DNA of 64,000 bases. Origin: JAISFI01 sp031552335 (GTDB lineage: Bacteria > Bacteroidota > Bacteroidia > Bacteroidales > Azobacteroidaceae). The translations under genes and the position numbers were made by a program. This document shows, piece after piece, positions 8,110 to 16,708 of this stretch (the first letter of the stretch is position 1; each line of letters opens with the position of its first letter). The notes beneath the pieces were generated by a model that saw only the letters and a program-made list of their open reading frames with translations, was not told the origin of the DNA and did not search any database. Location: NCBI GenBank assembly GCA_031552335.1, contig JAVBMQ010000008.1, forward strand, positions 17,226 to 81,225. Direction: 5' to 3'.

Positions 8110-11100
8110 TTAAAGATTTTTTTCTATGTATTCCTGGGGAGTCATGTTGAATTCCTTTTTGAAGCAGATGGTAAAGTACCGGGGATCATTGAATCCTACT
8201 TTATAGGCAATTTCAGAGATATAAGCTTTATTTTCTAAAAGCAATTTACTGGCTGTTTTTAATCTGATATTTTTGATAAATTCGGAAGGCGAGAGATTGG
8301 TCAGAGATTTTAATTTCCTGTATAACATGGAATTAGACATGGCCATTTTGTCTATCAATACTTTTACATCAAATGCAGGATTTTCCAGATTTTCTTCCAC
8401 AATGAGAATTGCCTTTTCCAGAATCTTCTCATCCATGGAAGTTAGCTTGATTTGAATATCCCTTGTCAACGGAGTACTTTTGAACTTGCCTACAGTAAGT
8501 TCCCGGTTAATAATAATACTGTTTAACTGTGATTCCAACAATGAAAAACTGAATGGTTTGGTGATGTAGGCATCTGCTCCGGTATTAAATCCTTCCAATT
8601 TATCTTCATTACTCACTTTGCCCGAAAGGAGCACTACCGGAATATGACAGGTCTGGATATCTTCTTTGATATTTTTGCAAATCAGGAACCCGTTCATTCC
8701 CGGCATAAGAATATCCGTCAGTATCAGACTTGGATTGTATTTTTTTGCCAGGTTGATACCCTCTTCTCCACTTGTGCAGGTATAAACAGTAAACCTGGGG
8801 GAGAATAATTTTTTGATTGAAGATAATAATTCCTGGTCATCTTCAATGGCCAATATAGAGTATTTTTTATCTTTGGGAATATAATTGCTTGCATTCGTTT
8901 CTTCCTGCATCTGATCTTTAGATTGATTCATATCGATGATATCTTTTTTTTCTTCTACCAGATCTTTACTGTACGATTCTTTATTGATCGGAATTTTGAT
9001 TGTGAAAGTAGTCCATTCACCGGGAGTACTTTCTGCCGCAATGCTCCCATGATGTAGTTCTACTAATGTTTTAGTAAGAGACAACCCTATTCCGTTACCT
9101 CTTTTGGTATCGTCATTATAATTTATTTCATAAAACCGGGTGAATAAAAACCCCATATCCTTTTTGTTGATTCCTGCTCCGGTGTTGGTTACGCAAATGG
9201 TCAGGTATTTGTATTGCTGATCAGAAAGGAGCTCTTCCGCATGCAAGCGGATATTGATTTTCCCATTCTTTTTATTGTATTTGAAAGCATTAGACAACAA
9301 ATTGTACATAATTTTGTCAATCTTATCTTTATCGAACCAGGCAGGAATAGACTGCGGATCACATTCAATGGAAAGGTTTATATGATTCTTTTTTTCTATC
9401 AGGCTGAAATTTTCCGAACAGATTTTACTTATAAATCTGGCGATATCTCCGTAGGCAACAGAAAGTTTCAGACTATCTTTTTCCGCTTTTCTGAATTCTA
9501 TGATTTGTTCGATCAGGCGGTTTAGCCTGGAGGTATTTGCCTTCATTATCCGGAAAACATCGTTATCTTCACTATAGGTCTGTTCCAATTCTTCCACCGA
9601 ACAATTGATGATAGTGAGCGGAGTCAGTAAATCATGTGTTATATTAGTAAAGAAACGCAATTTAGTCTGATTTAACTCTTCCGATTTATCTCTTTCCATC
9701 TGTTCTATTTTCAATGCTTGTTTCATCCGGAATTTATACCGGAAGAAACGGAACAGTAAATAGAAAATGAGAAGGAATATCGCTGCATACAAACAATATG
9801 CCCACCAGGTTTTATAGGGTGGAGGTAATATATGGATCGTTAAAACTTCAGGCTCAGTGTTCATGTAACCATACTCGTTGGTTCCCTTGATTAAAAAACG
9901 ATAGGTTCCTGCCTGCAAATTGGTATAGTAGGCAAAACGCAGATCAGCTCCGACATAATTCCAATTAGTATCAAAACCTTCCAATTTGTATGCATACCGG
10001 GTTTTTTCCGGGTGCTTGAAATCCAGGGCAGAAAATTCTATGCCAAAATTATAATCTTTATGAGACAAAGTGATTGATTTGGAAAAATCCGGGTGCATGC
10101 CCGGTGAAATCTTCTCTTTTTTCTCTTTTGGCAAGTTTTCGAAAGAATTATGAAAGATCTTGATATCTGTGATGGCTATTTTTATATTCTTCGTGTGAAA
10201 TGTATTTTGAATGAGGCGTACAGGATCGAAGGCAGTAAGGCCTTTGGAAGTTCCGAGATAAATCAGTCCGTTTTCGTCTTTCAATACAGCGTTTGTATTG
10301 AAGGTATTGGCCAGTAATCCATCGCCTGTGGTATAAATGGTTACTTGTTTATTGTTTGAAGCATCCGGATCGTATAAAACAAGTCCTTGGTTTGTCGCCA
10401 GAAAAAGCGTATTATTTGCCTCTGTTATACTGTATATGATATCACCTGGGATTTCCGACATATTTTCTATAATCTCAAACCTGTTCCTTTCCCGGTTGAG
10501 TTTGCTTAGCCCTCCTCCTTTGGTTCCTAACCACAATCTTTTTTTACTATCTTCGAAAATACAGGTGGTCTCGTTGCAATTGATAAGCCTGTTTTTAAGA
10601 TTGTAGTTTTTGAATTTCAGGCTTTTCACCCCATCAGAAAGATCGGAGTAATAAACTCCGTGGTTATTGGTGGCAATCCAGACATGTCCGAGATAATCCA
10701 TTTCAATTGATAAAGCTTCGATTGCGTTATCCAAATTCAGATTTGTATAAGAAAGAGTATCTCCTTCAGGAGTAATGATATTCATTCCTCTGTTCGTTCC
10801 GATCCAGATATTTTCTTGATTATCTTTTTTGATACAGGAAACGATATCGCCAGTAATCCACTGTCCCCAATATGGATAAAACTGTTTACAGGAAATCATT
10901 GTGTGATCTTTTATTCCCATTATACACAATCCGCCATATTCGGAACCTATCCAAAGTTCATCTTTATCTTTTTGCTTATTTCTGAAGAAAAACTGTGCAT
11001 GTCCCAATGATTTAGCAATAACCTTTAACTCAGGATCGTCCTGATAATGCGTGATGGTATTGGTTTTTTCATTGAATTTAGCAAGTCCCATCTTGTTTAG

Positions 11101-12234
11101 TCCAAGCAACAATTCATCTTTATTCCATCTGTAAATTCCGAGGACAGATAGCGGCTGGTTGAAATCTTTCAGGGAGTTGAAGGCATGATTTACAAATTTA
11201 TTATTTTCCTGATACATCATAAATACCCCTTCATTTTTGGTAGCTACCCATATGATATCCTGTGAACTTTGGAACAGAGCATTGATTTCACAGTTGGTAA
11301 TATCTATAATTTTTTCAACATCTGAAGATTTGTAAGATGAAGGATTTCCAGTATCAGTAATAAGATCCAAACCCAGGCTGGTTCCTATCAGCAGTCTGTT
11401 GTCATAATCCTGTACAATTGTATGAATACCCCGTTCATATTCCGAAAACCGGTCATAACGTTCATAGGTGGTTTTTGCCGGGTCTTTTGACAGATTCATT
11501 TTAAATAATCCTTCTCCCCATGCTCCTATCCACATCTGTTGCTGATGGTCCTGGAAAATAACGCTGGTTCTGTTGAAGAAAAGCGCTTTGTTTCCATCAT
11601 GAATATAGGGATAACGGATGAATTCTCCGCTTGCTTTTTCAAGACAGGCAGTTCCTTGTCCCCAGGTTCCGATCCAGATGTTCCCTTTTTTGTCTTCGAA
11701 AATAGTACGTACATCATTTCCCGGAATAGAATTCGGATTATTCGGATCATGCTGGAAAACATGAAAAATACCATCCTTTTCATCATACCGGTGAAGTCCG
11801 TTTTGTGTTGCAATCCACATGGTCTGGTCTTTTGCGTATAAAAGTGACCAGATATGGTTTCCCGAAAGCTTTTTATTATCGATACTTTTAATTTTCCCGG
11901 TTTTTTTATCCAGGATATTGATTCCATTGACTGTACCGATCCATATCCTGTTGTAAGCATCTTCGGAGATGGCATTGATATTATTACTGTATAACTGTTC
12001 CGGAGAAAGATAAGATGATTTATATATTTTGATATCATAACCATCATACCGGCATAATCCATCTGATGTTCCGAACCACATGAAACCTTCCTTGTCTTCA
12101 AAAATACATTGAACATTCAGGGAAGGAAGTTTTCCCTGATTATTGATTGGCTGTATCCTGCTATCGGGGATAATATTTGCAGATACAGTAAATGAAATCA
12201 GAAACAATACTATATTTCCAATATATCTTAACAT
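8110..12234 (-). CDS. Hybrid two-component system sensor/regulator (HTCS)
   Basis: A 1374-residue one-protein signalling system that senses a glycan product in the periplasm and regulates polysaccharide-utilisation genes. Domains in order: signal peptide/membrane anchor (1-20), two seven-bladed propellers of reg_prop repeats (~30-680; many GxxxIWIGT-type units), a Y_Y_Y Ig-like domain (~725-805), one transmembrane helix (~812-832), HisKA with phospho-acceptor His867 (TNITHDLLTPL), HATPase (G-box GNGIGLSL), a receiver with Asp1174 (LTDILMPGMNG), and an AraC-type helix-turn-helix (~1265-1374, FNMTPQEYI). All parts are intact. It lies 37 bp after the esterase gene and likely shares its transcript. 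It probably controls the divergent SusCD operon and flanking hydrolases. Confidence 0.93.
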   Translation of the reverse strand: MLRYIGNIVLFLISFTVSANIIPDSRIQPINNQGKLPSLNVQCIFEDKEGFMWFGTSDGLCRYDGYDIKIYKSSYLSPEQLYSNNINAISEDAYNRIWIGTVNGINILDKKTGKIKSIDNKKLSGNHIWSLLYAKDQTMWIATQNGLHRYDEKDGIFHVFQHDPNNPNSIPGNDVRTIFEDKKGNIWIGTWGQGTACLEKASGEFIRYPYIHDGNKALFFNRTSVIFQDHQQQMWIGAWGEGLFKMNLSKDPAKTTYERYDRFSEYERGIHTIVQDYDNRLLIGTSLGLDLITDTGNPSSYKSSDVEKIIDITNCEINALFQSSQDIIWVATKNEGVFMMYQENNKFVNHAFNSLKDFNQPLSVLGIYRWNKDELLLGLNKMGLAKFNEKTNTITHYQDDPELKVIAKSLGHAQFFFRNKQKDKDELWIGSEYGGLCIMGIKDHTMISCKQFYPYWGQWITGDIVSCIKKDNQENIWIGTNRGMNIITPEGDTLSYTNLNLDNAIEALSIEMDYLGHVWIATNNHGVYYSDLSDGVKSLKFKNYNLKNRLINCNETTCIFEDSKKRLWLGTKGGGLSKLNRERNRFEIIENMSEIPGDIIYSITEANNTLFLATNQGLVLYDPDASNNKQVTIYTTGDGLLANTFNTNAVLKDENGLIYLGTSKGLTAFDPVRLIQNTFHTKNIKIAITDIKIFHNSFENLPKEKKEKISPGMHPDFSKSITLSHKDYNFGIEFSALDFKHPEKTRYAYKLEGFDTNWNYVGADLRFAYYTNLQAGTYRFLIKGTNEYGYMNTEPEVLTIHILPPPYKTWWAYCLYAAIFLLIFYLLFRFFRYKFRMKQALKIEQMERDKSEELNQTKLRFFTNITHDLLTPLTIINCSVEELEQTYSEDNDVFRIMKANTSRLNRLIEQIIEFRKAEKDSLKLSVAYGDIARFISKICSENFSLIEKKNHINLSIECDPQSIPAWFDKDKIDKIMYNLLSNAFKYNKKNGKINIRLHAEELLSDQQYKYLTICVTNTGAGINKKDMGFLFTRFYEINYNDDTKRGNGIGLSLTKTLVELHHGSIAAESTPGEWTTFTIKIPINKESYSKDLVEEKKDIIDMNQSKDQMQEETNASNYIPKDKKYSILAIEDDQELLSSIKKLFSPRFTVYTCTSGEEGINLAKKYNPSLILTDILMPGMNGFLICKNIKEDIQTCHIPVVLLSGKVSNEDKLEGFNTGADAYITKPFSFSLLESQLNSIIINRELTVGKFKSTPLTRDIQIKLTSMDEKILEKAILIVEENLENPAFDVKVLIDKMAMSNSMLYRKLKSLTNLSPSEFIKNIRLKTASKLLLENKAYISEIAYKVGFNDPRYFTICFKKEFNMTPQEYIEKNL

Positions 12235-12271
12235 TGTGGTTTTTGAAATTACAGTTGTTTAGTAGCCTGAT

Positions 12272-14182
12272 TTATTCTTTTGTCCGGAATGAGGTTGCAG
12301 GCAGACCTTCTTTGTTATATAAATTCAGATCAGGATTAGATGACCACGCATGACGTACGGCAACAGGGTTTTTAATGTTGCTGTCTGATACGATAATCTT
12401 GTCTCCTTGTATTATGGCTTTTGCAGGAACAAAATGTTCATTGTCGGCCGAGATCTCAAAAGTACGTAAAGGTAATCCATCTTTTGAGATTAAACCACTT
12501 CCTGTGTTGGAAAAAGTAAGAATAATTGTGTTTTCTTTTATTTCAGAACTCTCTAAAACCGGTCCGGAAGATACGATATTGTCTCCGTAAACAAGCTTTT
12601 TGGCCGCTAAATACATTCTTTCTCCAACAGGTTTTTTATTGGCCGGATGGATATCATACGGATCGCCGGCATCGATTGAAACAGCCATGGCCGTATTTGG
12701 ATATACCAATGATTTAGCCTGCGATTCCCGGAAATACTGGCAAGCGCCTCCTTCAATATTGGGTAACTGAACAAATATGAAAGGCAAATATCCTTGTTGG
12801 AAGCGAACCCTCCAATCGGTAAACATAGCAGGTTGCAGGACTTCATATTGTTTGGGTCTTCCGGAATTTCCTTCTCCCTGATACCACAGGAATCCACGAA
12901 GACCATAAGGAATCAACGGATTTATCTTTGTGTTGAACATAGAAGATATATCATTAGTGTATCCTCTTCCTACCGGAAGTTCCGGTTCTATTTCTCCATT
13001 ATATTTCCAAGGCCCCTTCAATGATATATGGATATTTTTATCATCCGAGTAAATATACGGATCACTGATTTCGTCACCTAAACGGCCATTTCCCCATTCG
13101 GATAGTAATCTGATAGCGATAACATTTTTACCGGCCTTAACTAATTTGCCGGGGATATTGTATACCCTGTATCCATCCCATCTTTCGCGGCCCACTTCCT
13201 GTCCGTTGAAATAAGTGATATCTCCGGTCATGACTTTTCCTAAATCCAATTTGAGATCTTTTCCGGTAGCCGATGCGGGAATTTCAATGCTTTTTCTCAA
13301 CCAGACCATTACATATCCGCCTAAACCTACCCTTGCAGGATAAAGAGGATATTCCGCTTCTTTCCAGGAGGAGTCTTTGAAATTCGGTTTGTTAACTCCC
13401 TGTTTGACACCGTTATTAATGTTTACGAAAATGTTCTCACGTTCTTTATCTTTTTCTATAGCCTCGTTGTGCAACTTTTGCCAATCTTTATCACTTTTGT
13501 ATATTTCTTCAATCACACGATTTTTGAATTCGGGTATGGTATATAGAATATCGGCGCTTATCCATGCTTCACAGATGGTTCCGCTACACGATGTATGTAT
13601 AATGCCTACCGGTACTTTTTTATCCAGGTGTAAAGACCGTGCAAAAAAGTAGGCTACTCCAGAAAATCCTGAAGCCGTTTGAGGGGAACAAACCACCCAT
13701 TGGCCTCCACTCAGGTCTTCTTTCGGTAAACGGCTGACGTCGTTAGGAGTCCTGAATTCTCTGATATTCGGATAATTTGCTTCTTTTAATACCTCTCCGG
13801 CATTGTTTACGCTACCCAGTCCATAGTTCATGTTTGATTGTCCGGAAGCTAACCAAACTTCCCCAATCATTACATTTTTAAATACCTGAGTTGATTTTGC
13901 ATCATTTGTAATGGTCATTTCATAAGGGCCTCCGGCTTCTGTCGGATTGATTCTGATAAGCCATTTTCCTGTTTGATCAGCCTGAGTGGTATATTTTTTC
14001 CCTGCAAAGGAAACTTCTATATTTTCTCCGGGCTTGTCCCAACCCCATACCGGCGCATAAATCTGTTGTTGCATTACCATATTATCTGAAAAAATACGGG
14101 CCACGCGTAATGAGTTATTTTGGGCTGAAGCTGCTGTAACTATCAGAAAAAAGATTACCAGGAGGAAATATTTTTTTAACAT
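12272..14182 (-). CDS. Sialate O-acetylesterase-type (SASA) carbohydrate esterase
   Basis: A 636-residue exported esterase of the SGNH-like SASA family (signal peptide 1-20, cleavage after ASAQ). The nucleophile motif GQSNMN places Ser116, and the catalytic His is probably His512 in DIHPANKKPVGERMY. The SASA fold is interrupted by a jelly-roll beta insertion (~260-400, WLRKSIEIPASATGKDL...), typical of PUL-encoded members. Such enzymes remove O-acetyl groups from sugars, and in polysaccharide loci the substrate is usually acetylated xylan or pectin rather than sialic acid. It lies between the second propeller hydrolase and the HTCS gene, all on the minus strand. The 170-bp gap upstream holds a family B palindrome. 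Confidence 0.87.
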   Translation of the reverse strand: MLKKYFLLVIFFLIVTAASAQNNSLRVARIFSDNMVMQQQIYAPVWGWDKPGENIEVSFAGKKYTTQADQTGKWLIRINPTEAGGPYEMTITNDAKSTQVFKNVMIGEVWLASGQSNMNYGLGSVNNAGEVLKEANYPNIREFRTPNDVSRLPKEDLSGGQWVVCSPQTASGFSGVAYFFARSLHLDKKVPVGIIHTSCSGTICEAWISADILYTIPEFKNRVIEEIYKSDKDWQKLHNEAIEKDKERENIFVNINNGVKQGVNKPNFKDSSWKEAEYPLYPARVGLGGYVMVWLRKSIEIPASATGKDLKLDLGKVMTGDITYFNGQEVGRERWDGYRVYNIPGKLVKAGKNVIAIRLLSEWGNGRLGDEISDPYIYSDDKNIHISLKGPWKYNGEIEPELPVGRGYTNDISSMFNTKINPLIPYGLRGFLWYQGEGNSGRPKQYEVLQPAMFTDWRVRFQQGYLPFIFVQLPNIEGGACQYFRESQAKSLVYPNTAMAVSIDAGDPYDIHPANKKPVGERMYLAAKKLVYGDNIVSSGPVLESSEIKENTIILTFSNTGSGLISKDGLPLRTFEISADNEHFVPAKAIIQGDKIIVSDSNIKNPVAVRHAWSSNPDLNLYNKEGLPATSFRTKE

Positions 14183-14223
14183 AATTGATTTTTGAAGTTA
14201 TTAACTGATTTTATTCTAAATAT

Positions 14224-14337
14224 TTTTTTGGGACACGAATTTGAACGAATTAAACGAATTAAAACGAATTAAAACGAATTAAATAAAAAAGATTTGTTCA
14301 AATTCGTTTAATTCGTTCAAATTCGTGTCCCAAAAAA
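14224..14337. repeat. Palindromic element, family B (copy 1)
   Basis: A perfect 37-bp inverted repeat (14224-14260 with 14301-14337), flanked by T/A runs, with a loop holding further direct copies of acgaattaaa. The same core (ggacacgaatt ... aacgaattaaacgaatt) recurs at 43197-43293. It could act as a terminator or mRNA stabiliser between two co-directional genes. Confidence 0.85.
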
Positions 14338-14351
14338 TTTAAGACAAATTC

Positions 14352-15263
14352 TTATTTAACAACAAATTGATTATCTTTATAAATCAATTCTTTCATAAAC
14401 AGGGCTGTCCGTTTCCCATTCGTTTGATCATATCCCGAATGGTACACGATATATGTTTTCCCTTTTAATTGGAATATGCCCGGATGACTTCCCCATACGG
14501 TACAAAAGTACGTCCAGTTGTTAATTCCATCATTCGACTGATAAATGCGCAAACCTTTTTCCCAGGCATCTACAATCATGAAATATTTCCCTTTTTCCTG
14601 CCAGATATAAGGAGCCTCATGGCCTACGTCGCCAACAGCACTGCCGACAACCTTCCAGTTATACAGATCTTTACTTTTGGCAAGCCATGTTTCGTTTCTG
14701 TTGTTTTCATCCTTGTATGCCAGGAACCATTCATCTTTTACTTTGTAGACACAAGCGTCTATACAGCGTTCGGATGACAATGGCAATGTGGATTCATACT
14801 TCCAGTTCTCCCCATCCGTACTTGTGAAGTGTTTTATAAATCGTTTGGCATTCCAATCACGGAAAATGCCGGGAACATATGAAACATACATATGAAAAAG
14901 CTTGTGGTCATATATTACGGAAGGGGCCCACCATGTTACTCCTTTTTCTTTGGCTTCTGAGAGGTTTTCATTCCCTTTACAAATACCGACATACCTCCAT
15001 TCCTTTCCGTCTTTTGACGCTGCTATGCCAATAGATGAACCATGCATCCATTCTACTTCGGTATTATTTTCAAGATTTGCTCTGCGTTGGGTATACCAAA
15101 CATAAAATTCTTTTTTTACGGGATTCCACAACATCGTAGGATCCGCAGCTCCCTGCCATATGGTATCAGCAAAAAAAGGCTGTTTGGATGGAATTTCAAA
15201 TTTTTGTGCAAAAAAGTTGCTGGCGATCAGCAGAAATAATGTGGATAATATTATGCTTTTCAT
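14352..15263 (-). CDS. Five-bladed beta-propeller glycoside hydrolase (GH43-like), exported
   Basis: A 303-residue paralogue of the hydrolase at 4235-5296, shorter by about 50 residues at the C-terminus. A signal peptide covers about 1-20 (NFFAQ). The three acidic positions of the GH43/GH32 fold are present: Asp41 (GAADP), Asp169 (IDACVYK) and Glu216 (HEAPY). Other shared signatures are YTQRRAN, GSSIGIAAS and APSVIYD. A -7 box at 15323-15330 indicates this is the first gene of the minus-strand group that continues with the esterase and HTCS. Exact family and substrate are not resolved; having two members of this type suggests two different linkages or a surface/periplasm division of labour. 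Confidence 0.8.
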   Translation of the reverse strand: MKSIILSTLFLLIASNFFAQKFEIPSKQPFFADTIWQGAADPTMLWNPVKKEFYVWYTQRRANLENNTEVEWMHGSSIGIAASKDGKEWRYVGICKGNENLSEAKEKGVTWWAPSVIYDHKLFHMYVSYVPGIFRDWNAKRFIKHFTSTDGENWKYESTLPLSSERCIDACVYKVKDEWFLAYKDENNRNETWLAKSKDLYNWKVVGSAVGDVGHEAPYIWQEKGKYFMIVDAWEKGLRIYQSNDGINNWTYFCTVWGSHPGIFQLKGKTYIVYHSGYDQTNGKRTALFMKELIYKDNQFVVK

Positions 15264-15322
15264 GTCAGGATATTGTTTTTAGAATTAGATAAAGAAATAG
15301 ACCTTTTATTTGGAATACTACA

Positions 15323-15330
15323 CAAATATA
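15323..15330 (-). promoter_or_regulatory. -7 box upstream of the second propeller hydrolase
   Basis: The minus strand reads TATATTTG, a perfect TAnnTTTG box, about 60 bp before the ATG at 15263. No TTTG -33 element is seen at the standard distance. The rest of the 15264-15570 spacer is AT-rich and also contains the oppositely oriented promoter of the response-regulator gene. Confidence 0.5.
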
Positions 15331-15490
15331 CATGAATTTTTATAGATTAGTTATTTCCGTAAGAATGTATATTTTACAATAAATAAGCATTTAAATTGCT
15401 GTTAATCAAACATATAAACTTATTTTTTGAGACAATTTTTAACAATATTATTTCTGCTTGAATAATCTGCAGTACTATTTTGAATAATTA

Positions 15491-15525
15491 TTTGCAAAAA
15501 AGCCGGGCTTTAGCACCTACCTTTG
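15491..15525 (+). promoter_or_regulatory. Promoter of the broken response-regulator gene
   Basis: TTTG (15491-15494) and TACCTTTG (15518-15525) form a Bacteroidota -33/-7 pair with a 23-bp spacer. Transcription would start near 15532, which favours the ATG at 15571 over the upstream TTG at 15523 that overlaps the -7 box. Confidence 0.55.
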
Positions 15526-15570
15526 AATAGGAGAACCAAATCTTATTTCGTTAACTGTAAATTTAAAAAT

Positions 15571-16521
15571 ATGAATAATATCGTTAGCCGTTTATCTTAT
15601 ATTTTCCGGCGAAATAATAAAGAAAAAATTGAAATCATCGAATCTCATATGGATGAACAGGTAAAAGAAGAATCCATTGCTGTTCAAATCAATCTACCAT
15701 CTGAACCGGGAGATGAAATGCCATATTCTCTATTAGTTGTTGAAGATAATCAGGATTTGCTTGCATTGATGACTAAGGTGTTTTCAAGAGTATATAATCT
15801 GTATATTGCAAGAGATGGAGAAGAGGGGCTCAAAGTGCTTGAAAATAATAAAATCGATGTCATTGTTTCTGATATTATGATGCCGGGAATGGATGGTCTG
15901 GAGTTTTGCCGGATTTTAAAAAGTGATTCCCATACAGCAGATATTCCGATAGTCCTTCTTACTGCAAAAGTGGATGAAGAGGATTTTGTCAAAGGCTATG
16001 ATTCGGGGGCTGACGGATATATCACCAAACCATTTAGTTTTGCGGTACTTCAGGCTAAGATCAAAAATCTGATCAATACCCATCAAAGGGTCATCAAAGA
16101 ATCTTCCGAGAATTTGATATTTGGTATCAATAAGGAAGCGATTCCTAAACCGGAAAAATATGATGAAGTCTTTCTTCAGAAGGCGATTGCCTTTATTCAA
16201 AACCATGTCAATGATGCCCAATTTTCCCATCAGCAGTTTATCCGGGAAATGGGAGTCAGCAAATCTACCTGATATAAAAAGTTGAAAACATTGACAGGAT
16301 TGAATACTTCTGCTTTTATCATGAGGGTTCGCCTAAAAATGGGTTATAATATTTTAAAGGAAAATCCTTTACTCCGGGTTTCCGACCTGGCATATTCTAT
16401 AGGATTTAATGACCCAAAATATTTTAGTATATGTTTTAAAAAAGAATTTGGATTTCCTCCTAATAGATTTCCGGAGAAGATAAACGCAACTCCGGAGGTT
16501 TTTCCGGATATTTTTGGTTGA
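15571..16521 (+). pseudogene. Receiver + AraC-type response regulator, interrupted by in-frame TGA
   Basis: The frame reads a short basic start, a linker, a complete receiver domain (acidic pair in VVEDNQ, phospho-acceptor Asp101 in VSDIMMPGMDG, KPF motif) and then an AraC-type helix-turn-helix. A TGA at 16270-16272 cuts the DNA-binding domain inside its first helix-turn-helix (SKST-stop-YKKLK). The same reading frame continues without any other stop to 16521 (FNDPKYFSICFKKEFG). HTCS relatives have Leu at the stop position (SNSMLYRKLK in the neighbouring HTCS), so a single T-to-G change in TTA or similar explains it. The organisation equals the C-terminal third of an HTCS without sensor or kinase. 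Most likely a recent pseudogene, or a truncated receiver of about 233 residues without DNA binding. A promoter is still present. Confidence 0.8.
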
Positions 16522-16579
16522 CGAACTCAATTTCTACCTTTAAAAACCTTAATTAAACCACAAAAGCTTAACAACACTC

Positions 16580-16587
16580 TACTTTTG
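16580..16587 (+). promoter_or_regulatory. -7 box of the SusCD operon
   Basis: TACTTTTG matches TAnnTTTG exactly and lies about 120 bp before the first SusC start, giving a leader of roughly 115 nt. No clear TTTG -33 box is seen, as expected for an operon that may depend on the HTCS activator. Confidence 0.5.
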
Positions 16588-16708
16588 AACCATCCTAACC
16601 GATAGTTTATTTAAACTTTCAGATCATACCATATAGTGATTATGTGGGAGTGATGATCTTGATCTCCGGTAAAAAATTAACGAATCAACCTTTTAAATTT
16701 TTAATTTT

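Noticed and set aside
11526..12116. A 196-codon open frame on the minus strand in another frame of the HTCS gene
   Set aside because: It lies fully inside the reg_prop part of the HTCS and owes its length to the repeated composition; its product is rich in Met, Ser and Lys and resembles nothing.
14241..14280. Tandem acgaattaaa units as a short CRISPR array
   Set aside because: Units of about 10 bp without spacers, lying in the loop and arms of a palindrome, with no cas genes in the window.
16270..16272. TGA as a selenocysteine or reassigned codon
   Set aside because: The expected residue is Leu, not Cys or Sec, no Sec-type downstream hairpin is obvious, and TGA serves as a normal stop elsewhere in the window (for example at the end of the chimera gene at 46465).
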